Below are positions 56,262 through 64,000 of a DNA stretch of 64,000 nt, piece by piece (positions within the stretch are counted from its first letter, which is position 1; each line of letters starts with the position of its first letter). The DNA is from Lepidodermella squamata (lineage: Eukaryota > Gastrotricha). Below the pieces are notes generated by a model that saw only the letters and a program-made list of their open reading frames with translations, had not been told where the DNA came from and ran no database searches. The position numbers and the translations under genes are program-made. The stretch spans positions 4,092,001 to 4,156,000 of the forward strand of contig JBLDXI010000007.1 of assembly GCA_047495785.1 (NCBI GenBank), read 5' to 3'.

Positions 56262-56959
56262 GGTGTGGCTCAGTCGCTCGCTGAATCGTTGACTCCATAA
56301 AGCTTCGTTGATTTTAAATTCAATTTTCGCAGCAAAGATGGTGATATATACTAGATATTATCAATCAATAGAAAAATAGAAGAAAAAATAAAATAGAAAG
56401 GATAGGGAGCTAGGTTCCCTCCCAGGTCGAGATAACGCAGTTGAAATTCAAAACGGAAAGAGCTGATAATGTACACCCTATCAACTTTGAGCAGTAATAG
56501 TTCGGCAACGACAAGAAATGAGCGCATTCGATTTTTCGATCCCACACGCAACCGGATCAGCCGATGGGCAAGTATGCAGAAACATTTTGACTTCTCTGAT
56601 AAAAAGCCACAAAAAGACGCTAACCATTTAAGGACCGCACGGGCCGATTTGCAATCGGTCATAGGGGCCTTTGTTCACTTTGAGGCGTCGTGATCAGGCG
56701 ATGAACTTTGAGCTTATCTAACTCATTAACCCAGCGATTAACCCAGGTGACCCTATATGATTAGAGACTGGCAATTATTTGAAGAATTCCATAACATTGA
56801 GCAATTATGCCCACTCTTTCATTTAATGATGATTTAAGACCTAAATGCGAATAAGCCGAGGTGAACATTGAAGTCCAGAGAAGACTTTAGTTAAAAAGTA
56901 TCGAATTCCTTTATACATTACAAGCCCGTTCTGCAAAGCTTTGAGAGTTTCCTTATACA
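56262..56959. other. gene-free stretch with an A-box-like repeat
   Basis: GTGTGGCTCAGTCGCTCG at about 56264 resembles the head of the SINE-like sequence at 58050. Otherwise nothing supported before the promoter of the tail-anchored family. Confidence 0.35.
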
Positions 56960-57130
56960 CCCACGCTTCCCTTGAATCATGAAAGAGCTCATTTCTTATG
57001 TCTACGTTTCTTCTTATCACACTTTGATTCAGCAAAAGACTGACGCAGTTGTACGTTGCCGTATGCAAACTAGGTACTCGTTATGGGATGATTAATACAC
57101 GGGCCTTATCTCAGCCATATAAAAGGCCAC
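56960..57130 (+). promoter_or_regulatory. conserved promoter of tail-anchored gene 1
   Basis: Blocks shared with the promoters at 58555 and 62795: CACCCACGCTTC (shared with gene 4 only), GTATGCAAAC (57061), TGATTAAT (57089), CCTTATCTCAGC (57104) and TATAAAAGG (57118-57126). CTTATC is the complement of GATAAG, the GATA-factor site used for gut and skin genes in nematodes. The TATA box lies about 100 bp before the ATG. Confidence 0.7.
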
Positions 57131-57224
57131 ATATCAGCTGCACTATGAAAAGCATCGCTCACACCACCATATATCTCCCTGAATTAACTGCCTGGAGCAA
57201 CTCCACTAAAAGGTTAACTCAACA

Positions 57225-57572
57225 ATGCAAAGCACCGCGCCACCGATGGACAGCGTGAAGTACCAACAAGCGACCTATCTCGCCATGCCAGACTTGCAAC
57301 CGAATGCTCCCCCGCCTCCAGCGTATCAATACACAGCTAGCCCAGGTGCTGGCTCAATCGTTGCCTATTCAAATGGCCAGGCCATTGTCGGTTCTTCGAG
57401 TGGATTTGTCGCGCAACCGCCGATGACTGTTCAAGCAGGAACGCCCGTTTACTACGCCGCTCAGCCACCGAAAAACGTCTGCTCGAGAGTAATAATTATG
57501 GGATTAACGATTCTTATCTTTTTATTGATGATTGCTGGGATTATAACTATCGTTCTTGTAAATGTTATATGA
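57225..57572 (+). CDS. small tail-anchored protein with PPxY motif, family member 1
   Basis: Intronless, 115 residues. The N-terminal half is soluble: ATYLAMPDLQPNAPPPPAYQ, then GSIVAYSNGQAIVGSSSGF, AQPPMT and TPVYYAAQPP, followed by one C-terminal transmembrane helix (IIMGLTILIFLLMIAGIITI) ending at VNVI. No signal peptide, so the likely topology is tail-anchored or type II-like with the Pro-rich part in the cytosol. PPAY is a WW-domain (Nedd4-type ligase) binding motif. Three paralogues lie at 58712, 59509 and 63025. Family otherwise unrecognised. Confidence 0.7.
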   Translation: MQSTAPPMDSVKYQQATYLAMPDLQPNAPPPPAYQYTASPGAGSIVAYSNGQAIVGSSSGFVAQPPMTVQAGTPVYYAAQPPKNVCSRVIIMGLTILIFLLMIAGIITIVLVNVI

Positions 57573-58554
57573 TGTTTATATTGATAATATTGTCTTTTAT
57601 GTGCAAAATCATGAATATTATTGGATTTTTCTGCAAGCAACAAATAAATTAAATTAAATTAAATGTGATCATAAACAATCGACGTTTTCAAAAGAGTTCA
57701 AACCTCCTCGTCATTAGTTACATTTTGCACATTTAAGGCTGTTATGGTGTGCGATTTCTGAGGAAGTATCTGGGGCTTTTAAAACCGAAGCTAAGCATAG
57801 CCTTTCGAGAAAATTTGAGCTTTGACTTATTCGGCAAAAGCTTCCCCAAATCCCACAAAGCTGCAACTTCCAAGTTCAACAGAACATTCACTTTAATGTT
57901 TACACTAAATCTGACCATCAGCGGATTATAATTTGACAGAAGCGCGGCCCGATATAAATGTTTTTCCAATTTCGTTCAAATGAGGCATGAGCTAGAAAAT
58001 AGTGGTGGCTTCGTCGTTCGTAGGATGCAGCTCTAGGCTCTAGATAATAGGAAGCGTCGTGGCTCAGTCGGCTCGTTGAATTACTGTGCATCTGAGGAGA
58101 TATCGTTCGAGACTGGGATCCAGTCCCAGTGACGGAACCAGGATCGAGTGCCCCAAGGCCCTCGATGGTTTTAGCTTTACAAATCTGACACGTTACAACG
58201 TAGAACTTGCGAAGCTGGGAGTGTCAGCTTGACTGCAATCGTCGAATCGTGTTATACGGTAACGTCCACCTCATTCACCTAGGATAAGACATACGGAACC
58301 GTATGCGGCTTGTCCTTTGAGCTCTCAAACTTCACCTTGTTAAAGAAATCATCATTTTTCTATTATTATGGATAGCGGCAAATGCTGAATACAAAGATCA
58401 CTTGAATCCACATCTCTGGGGCGAATTTTCAAATAGTTTCAAAGGCATAATACATAATACAACAGACGTGGGCTCGCAGACTGAATCGACGTTTTTCTTA
58501 TCGCCAATACTATCACACTCACACTGACTCAGTAAGAGATATACCGAGTTTTAC
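57573..58554. other. gene-free stretch with possible tRNA-derived SINE
   Basis: Apart from the SINE-like sequence listed next, nothing is supported. The plus strand at 57749-57931 is open by chance. Confidence 0.35.
58050..58150 (+). repeat. possible tRNA-derived SINE head
   Basis: TGGCTCAGTCGG (about 58057) fits a pol III A box and GTTCGAGAC (about 58111) fits a B box at tRNA-like distance. No clean acceptor stem or anticodon arm is seen, so it is not called a tRNA. GTGGCTCAGTCG also occurs near 56266. Confidence 0.4.
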
Positions 58555-58630
58555 GTAGTCGTATGCAAACTAGGTACTTGTAATATCATGATTAATGCTT
58601 GGGTCTTATCTCAGCAGTATAAAAGGAGTT
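58555..58630 (+). promoter_or_regulatory. conserved promoter of tail-anchored gene 2
   Basis: GTATGCAAACTAGGTACT (58561) is identical to gene 1 over 18 bp. TGATTAAT, CTTATCTCAGC (58605) and TATAAAAGG (58618-58626) follow in the same order and spacing. The TATA box is about 88 bp before the ATG. Confidence 0.7.
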
Positions 58631-58711
58631 GACTACATACGGCAAAAAGCATAAATCCGAACAATCTTCCTATTACCTGCCTGGACTAAATTCACCTAAT
58701 TCAACCCAATA

Positions 58712-59089
58712 ATGGAAGACAGCCCGCCCTATTTGGAAAATGGAAAGAACCCACAGGCGACTTACCTTAACATGCCAGACTTGCAACCAAATGCTCCTCC
58801 GCCTCCATCGTATGAATACATAGCTAACCCAGCTGCCGGATCTATCGTGACTTACTCGAATGGCCAGGCAATCATTGGCTCTTCGAGTGGATTTGTCGCG
58901 CAACCGCCGATGACTGCTGAACAAGCAGGAACGCCCATTTACTACGCCGCTGAGCAATCGAAAAATCAATGCAAGAAAGTCGTAACTGTGATAACATCGA
59001 TCATAATCCTCTTAGCAGCAATTGCTGGCATTGTATTGCTTGTTCTTTGTGAAGATGATTGTGATTTTGATTACGATTACTTTCCTTAA
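58712..59089 (+). CDS. small tail-anchored protein with PPxY motif, family member 2
   Basis: Intronless, 125 residues. ATYLNMPDLQPNAPPPPSYE, GSIVTYSNGQAIIGSSSGF, AQPPMT and TPIYYAAEQS, then a TM helix (VITSIIILLAAIAGIVLLVL) and an acidic C-terminal tail CEDDCDFDYDYFP not found in the other members. PPSY replaces PPAY. Same soluble-then-TM plan as member 1. Confidence 0.7.
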   Translation: MEDSPPYLENGKNPQATYLNMPDLQPNAPPPPSYEYIANPAAGSIVTYSNGQAIIGSSSGFVAQPPMTAEQAGTPIYYAAEQSKNQCKKVVTVITSIIILLAAIAGIVLLVLCEDDCDFDYDYFP

Positions 59090-59508
59090 GCTTGATTCAT
59101 GTAACAAATTGTCAGGGTACTGGACGAGGCCAACTGTTTTTTTTGCGATTAATGAATGCAATAGTCAAAACAATACTGAGTCATTTATGTTAACAATTGA
59201 AAACGTTTTCGCGTTCCGATTGTCTTTCTTGATTTCTTTCATACACCACCTTCATTTCGTAGAAACGAAAATTTCTCATAAAATTCTGCGGATCGATGCA
59301 TTGGATAAGATAGGTTAAACTGGAACGAAAGCTACTACTATGTACTATGTACATACTACAATGTACACATTCACTTTTTAGCGTATTTATGTGGTTTTTT
59401 GGGTTTTCCTTTTCCTTATCACAAGTAAAATGAAAAAGTGGCTTATCAGTTTATTCACGCGAGTCTAGACAAAATTATCGCTTTTTCCTATTTAGAGATC
59501 TTAACATT
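59090..59508. other. gene-free stretch upstream of member 3
   Basis: No TATA box or ATGCAAA block like those of members 1, 2 and 4. GGCTTATCAG at about 59441 offers a single GATA-type site. Confidence 0.4.
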
Positions 59509-59853
59509 ATGAATTCTGGTGAAAAGCAGGCCCATCCCGGTATGGACCAGGATTTAGCGGATGCCAGCGCCTCGATCGAACTAGGCACCATCGAGCTCAA
59601 CTACCAGTACACGTCAAGCCCCGGCCCGCAATCAGTTGTTGCATTTTCAGGCGGTCGAGCTGTGATAGCGCCATCTCAGAATATCTCTCCGCTGACTGTT
59701 GCAGTTCCACAAACCACTATCCAAGATGCTGGTCAGAATTCAAAGAAATACACATGGAAAGTACTCGACATTGTACTGACGATTCTTGTAATATTGATAT
59801 TTGGCGGAGCAATAGTTGCAGTTATCATCGGGGCCGTTTTACAATGGTTCTGA
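59509..59853 (+). CDS. small tail-anchored protein, diverged family member 3
   Basis: Intronless, 114 residues. Shares YQYTSSPGPQSVVAFSGGRA with the YQYTASPGAGSIV region of the family, and has a C-terminal TM helix (DIVLTILVILIFGGAIVAVI). Lacks the PPxY motif, the MPDLQPNAPPPP block and the AQPPMT segment. Its promoter also differs. A diverged paralogue, probably with different partners and expression. Confidence 0.6.
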   Translation: MNSGEKQAHPGMDQDLADASASIELGTIELNYQYTSSPGPQSVVAFSGGRAVIAPSQNISPLTVAVPQTTIQDAGQNSKKYTWKVLDIVLTILVILIFGGAIVAVIIGAVLQWF

Positions 59854-62150
59854 GGTTTACGTCTATAAAGACGTTTATAAAGATGTTCGTCATTTCATTA
59901 AAAGTACTATAGAATTACGTAAATTAGTGTTTTTACTCTATTTTCACATATCCATAGTACAATTTTGCTATGGAGAAGCAAGCAATCTCGGATCTTGGAT
60001 CGCACAGAATACAGAAACACTTCTCCTTCACGATTGACCTGAAATGCTGCGTAAAGAATTATTAAAAAGTAACTTGAAAGTAGGATATTAGCTTCACATT
60101 TTCACCCTTGCGTATCTCTCAGCTGGAAATCCTCGAGTGATTCGAGGCCAGGCTGCATCCCGACTTCTTCATTTGGCTCATGCGCGTTTTAAATTTTAAA
60201 TCATCCACCGTAAAAAGTGGTTTGAGTTTCACGCAATTGAGTTCAATTTTGATTTTGTCAGAAGGTTTCGAATAGTTAATGGGAATCCATGCTAGATTGC
60301 GTGGCCGGTTAGCTTTCTTAACTAAGGTCTCTTGGATGAGTCTCTTGGCCGAGACGAAACGTTTACGTCAGACTAGCCATAAAGATTTAGTTTCAAAAGT
60401 GAAATGAGAAAAGTTGCAAAGCTTTTGGTTGGGAAAATGTATGTACAGTAATGTATCTACCCTGAGCGACAATTTCGGGCCTTTTAACTGCCTAAATCAA
60501 AAAAACTAAATATGCAAATTAGCGAGAGTTTTTCTGTTGGCAGTATTCTGTCAAAAGTCTAGTTTTTTGCCGAGCTGGACAGTTTTCTGGGTGGTTTTCT
60601 GCGGTGAGAGTTTTTGTGGTGAGAGATGGTTTCTACTGCGCAGTCACTTGCTCGTTGCTAATTTCACTAGAACTTTCACTCAGGGCCATTTGTACTTCGC
60701 ATTCACTATTAAAAATGCGGCTTTCACTCTGTTTCAAAAAAGACTTCACGCAAATCCGTCGATGCAAGTATCATTTTATTCATCAAAACTGATCAAAAAA
60801 AAATGAAAAATTGTCAAGTTAATAGTAGATGCTGTTTCACGAGCCGCCATCCTCGAACAACGGCTGTGATCGATTCAGAAATCCGCCACTGGAGCAGGCC
60901 CGATAACCTGTAGAAATTAATTGAAATTAATAATTGAAATTAATTGAACACTAAAATACCTTAATTATTCATCGATACCGTTACGAATCGCTGACCGGCC
61001 CGTTAAGACTGGTTCGACTGCAAAATCGATTCGCAGGACAAACCTTCAAAAGTTGCGGGTAAATTAAAGAAAACGGAATTAATTTCAAAATGACCTTGAA
61101 AATTCGATAAATATCTGACTTGTCCAAATTGCATGGTCGACACACCTGGTAGCAAGGCAAGGATGAAGCTCAGAATGCGAAATTGAGGCCGGACGAAAAA
61201 TTCTTACTAAATAGGACACAGGGATGGATGTTTTGGAATTGAAAACAAAAATATGATGATTTGAAGCCACATTTTTGAAGCATGGCGTGATTACGCAACA
61301 CCCCGAGGCCTGTGTGCACAACAATCGAGCGCCCCAATAACAATGATTTTGCCCTATTTCAGCTTTTATTTAGAGCGACAATTTTCAGTCATTAAAAATT
61401 TGGCTTTTAAGAAAAATCCAAATTATCGAATTTTGCTGTCATTCTTATATTTTAAATGGTTCAGGCTGAAAACGATAAAAATTCGGTAATTTTTAGGATC
61501 CAGGTAAATAATTAGGAAAAATTAAGAAAAATCGAGAAAAACGAGAAAATTCATGATAAATAAAAACAGATTGATAGAAGGCAGTTTTCGAGCCAGGGAA
61601 TGTTCGGCAAAAAACTAGAGGTCGAGGCATCGAATTTCGCTCACTTTCGTTCACTACTTCTCATTTCGCAGTGAAAATATAGAAAAATCGAAAGTTTGTT
61701 TAACGGCGACGAAGAAATATTTCACCTGGCAGTTAACTTCGGGTCTCGAGTCGGAAAATGCCGAATTTCCCAAGTTTCATGAAAAACTGTCAACTTCGCG
61801 AAGTTATTGCGGTTTCCAGCTTTTAACTTCCAGTTTTTTCCAAAAACTGCAGTAAGTTTTTAAAAAAGATGAAAAATGGCAGTAAACGGCGTTTTCAGGC
61901 AGTTTCTTGCAATTCCCACTGGAACTTGGCAGTATTTCGCAAAAAACGTGCACTTGCTGCTCAGGGTATTCCTATTAGCGTAAAAATGAGGTACGGACGA
62001 AGACTGGACGAAGACCAGCGAGGACGAACGGCGGTTATGAACAACGGCAACTTCAGATGCGGAACCTGTGCAGCATTTCGTTCAACTCCGCGAGACGTGA
62101 ACAATTTGGGGTGCCACTTTGGGGGTCAGAGTAAAAAAATTTAATATTAG
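59854..62150. other. long gene-free stretch with repetitive words
   Basis: Words such as GGCAGT and CGAAAA with TTTTCTG recur at 60530-60610 and 61730-61950, suggesting decayed repeats. A polypurine patch AATTGAAATTAATAATTGAA lies at about 60923. The plus-strand frame at 61869-62144 is unrecognised. No exon supported. Confidence 0.4.
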
Positions 62151-62290
62151 GAGAAAATGAGAATATATGGAAAAATGTGAAACCGGAACGGCCTAGAGGC
62201 AGGCCTAAACTAAGGAGGCTCGACTGTGTTAAGAAAAAAATTGGGACGCGTGGCAATAAAAAATGTTGACAGATGATTTAGCGCAGCGAA
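62150..62290 (+). mobile_element. LINE ORF2 C-terminal relic
   Basis: The plus strand reads KPERPRGRPKLRRLDCVKKK at about 62180-62240, the RGRPK.RW-type motif found near the end of many LINE reverse-transcriptase ORFs (compare RPRTRW in the LINE at 25775). No RT core nearby. Confidence 0.5.
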
Positions 62291-62794
62291 ACGTCAAGCC
62301 CAACGAGAGAGTCTAGAGAAAAATTCAACTATGGGACGGAATACCGAAAACCTGCTTCCCGGAAAATGTTAACATTTATCTGTTCAAATGCTACATGAAC
62401 GAATTAGAGATGTCGTTATAGTCTGCAGTGCGCATCCGAAAGATTATGTAAATAAATAACAAACAATTTTCCTTTTTAAATACAGCTCGACGCCTCCTCG
62501 GCACGTGCCGTAGTAGCTGGGCTACAAATCGAGCCAGGACTCTGCATCGAAAAATTTCAATTTACCTAATAGGCTTTTAAACCGGACGGGGCTTATGTAA
62601 CTAAGGTAATTAATTTTCTAAAACGCCTTTCAAAAGGACATAGCAACTAGAAAAGTAAGAAATGGAAGCTTAGCTTTAAATAAAACCCAATGCTGAATGA
62701 AATAATGTTTAGAATAAATATTAATATTGGGCGAATTTTCAAATAGTTGCAAACGCATACTTAATACCGATATATGTACATATATTATGTACAC
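62291..62794. other. gene-free stretch
   Basis: No supported feature between the LINE relic and the promoter of member 4. Confidence 0.35.
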
Positions 62795-62960
62795 CCACGC
62801 TTCTCTTGAATCATAAATGAGAATCATTCTTGTGTCTACGTTTCTTATCAGCGTCAATATATCACACTTGCCGACCCAACAGTTGTACGTCGCCGAATGC
62901 AAAGTGAGTAATGTGATGATTAACGCCTAGGCCTTATCTCAGCCATATAAAAGGAGTTGA
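62795..62960 (+). promoter_or_regulatory. conserved promoter of tail-anchored gene 4
   Basis: CACCCACGCTTC, TTGAATCAT, TGTCTACGTTTCTT, GTTGTACGTCGCCGAATGC, TGATGATTAA, CCTTATCTCAGCC (62932) and TATAAAAGG (62946-62954) follow the order of gene 1 over about 165 bp. TATA to ATG (63025) is about 79 bp. Confidence 0.7.
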
Positions 62961-63024
62961 CTTTACGAGGCATGGAACCCACTTCCCGAAGCAAGTGCTG
63001 CTAGGAGCTATTTTAAACCAAAAG

Positions 63025-63372
63025 ATGGACACCGTCGCGCCCTCTCCGGACAATGTGAAGAACCAGCCGTCGGCTTACCTCAACATGCCTGACGTGCAAC
63101 CAAATTCTCCTGCGCCTCCAGCTTATCAATACACAGCTAGCCCCGGTGCCGGGTCCATCGTCACCTATTCGAATGGCCTGGCTGTTGTCGGCTCGTCGAG
63201 CGGATTTGCCGCGCAACCGCCAATGACAATTGAAGCAGGCCCGCCGACACACTACGCCGCGCAGCCCCCGAAACTTTATTGTCAGCAAGTCTTAGTTGGC
63301 ATAATTACAGGCGTGCTTATTTTATCGATGATTGGTGCCATTGTTGGTCTCGTTTATGCTCTTGTTGTTTGA
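63025..63372 (+). CDS. small tail-anchored protein with PPxY motif, family member 4
   Basis: Intronless, 115 residues from ATG 63025 (MDTVAPSP), chosen because it matches the length of members 1 and 2; the frame is open further upstream but without an ATG. AYLNMPDVQPNSPAPPAYQ, GSIVTYSNGLAVVGSSSGF, AQPPMT, HYAAQPP, then a TM helix (VGIITGVLILSMIGAIVGLV). PPAY motif present. Closest to member 1, with which it also shares the longest promoter similarity. Confidence 0.7.
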   Translation: MDTVAPSPDNVKNQPSAYLNMPDVQPNSPAPPAYQYTASPGAGSIVTYSNGLAVVGSSSGFAAQPPMTIEAGPPTHYAAQPPKLYCQQVLVGIITGVLILSMIGAIVGLVYALVV

Positions 63373-64000
63373 TAATTACTCATCATTATTATTTTGTCTT
63401 CTGGCTGCATAAATTCAGTTGTTCTGGTTATTTTCTGAGTAATAAATAAAGTGGAATATATAAAAATTGATAATAATAAGGCTGGCTTAGTAGACACATA
63501 CCGTCATTTGGGGTAAAATGAACCATTAATCTTCACTTTAATAAACCTTTAACAAGACCACGTTGATCCATTAGAAGCAGTTAGGACACCGGGGCTTGGA
63601 CCCTGCAATGTAATCAAAATGTTGCCGATGAATACGGATGAATACATTAAAAGCTAGGTTTATTTACTACAGCTGCGGCGTCCTAGCTACTCATGCGTTG
63701 ATCCTATCGATCCATGGTATTTATACAGCATGAACAGTAGCTACTTCACCATACAAAGAAAGTCAGTGGATCAGCAAGATCGATTATCGTTCCATCCATA
63801 TAAGGAAATCCACACTTGATCGCACTGCGTGTTAAGGTAAGTTAGGTATGTCAAGTGATAGTAGGTTGTCGAGCAGCAATTGTAGGTCTTACGGAAACTC
63901 GCCTTGTCAGCGCGCGACGATCGACTCTAACAGCTTGCCATCGACTGGGGGCATCGAGATGGGCCTCTGAGCGCCCACATATTACGACTTATAGGCACGG
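63373..64000. other. gene-free window end
   Basis: AATAAATAAA near 63441 probably ends the last transcript. Nothing further supported. Confidence 0.35.

Noticed and set aside
56841-57068. Minus-strand frame starting MHTATYNC, similar to one at 62630-62902
   Set aside because: It overlaps the conserved promoter blocks read backwards; the similarity reflects promoter conservation, not coding.
1-64000. CRISPR arrays, rRNA genes, bacterial operons
   Set aside because: None seen; the DNA is eukaryotic and no regular spacer-repeat pattern or rRNA core was recognised.

Overview
This is eukaryotic DNA, most probably from a free-living or otherwise non-Caenorhabditis nematode. Most genes are split by 48-60 bp introns with GTAAG-type donors and the nematode acceptor TTTTCAG. 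The gene content is also nematode-like: a sigma-type GST, an astacin with EGF and CUB domains, multi-domain C-type lectins, small Ly-6-like secreted proteins and a Cys-loop channel. The species cannot be named from the sequence. All calls come from reading translations and splice sites by eye; no database search was possible.

Left third (1-21 kb). Two intronless membrane fatty-acid desaturase genes lie in tandem; the second has a frameshift inside its second histidine box. A degenerate hAT-type (DUF4371) transposase lies between them. Next comes a two-gene unit: an isochorismatase-like hydrolase fused to a GST, followed 66 bp later by an AlkB-like 2-oxoglutarate dioxygenase, in an operon-like arrangement. 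Two paralogous minus-strand lectin genes (signal peptide, cysteine modules, EGF, two C-type lectin domains) follow, then a decayed third copy. Beside that copy sits a 629-bp MITE with 8-bp target duplications.

Middle (21-45 kb). A non-LTR retrotransposon flanked by 13-bp direct repeats carries a CCHC ORF1 and an intact reverse transcriptase, but its endonuclease is interrupted by a long-TIR element and a deletion. Two secreted low-complexity proteins follow, then a minus-strand LINE endonuclease relic and a Crypton-like tyrosine recombinase gene with all catalytic residues. A 14-exon gene then encodes an astacin whose zinc site is destroyed, followed by EGF, CUB, kringle and three short cysteine modules that resemble those in the lectin genes. 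A Ly-6-like gene, a Cys-loop receptor and two single-pass membrane proteins complete this part.

Right third (45-64 kb). Here are a Ser/Thr kinase fused to ankyrin repeats, three tandem Ly-6-like GPI-type genes, an adenosine kinase, a sigma-type GST, and four related tail-anchored proteins. Three of the four carry a PPxY motif, and the same three share a conserved promoter (ATGCAAA, TGATTAA, CTTATC, TATAAAA).

Strongest leads: the inactivated astacin with a kringle, the cysteine module shared by unrelated neighbours, the isochorismatase-GST/AlkB unit, and the shared promoter of the tail-anchored family. The genes do not form one pathway. They look like lineage-expanded secreted, surface and detoxification families separated by transposon debris.
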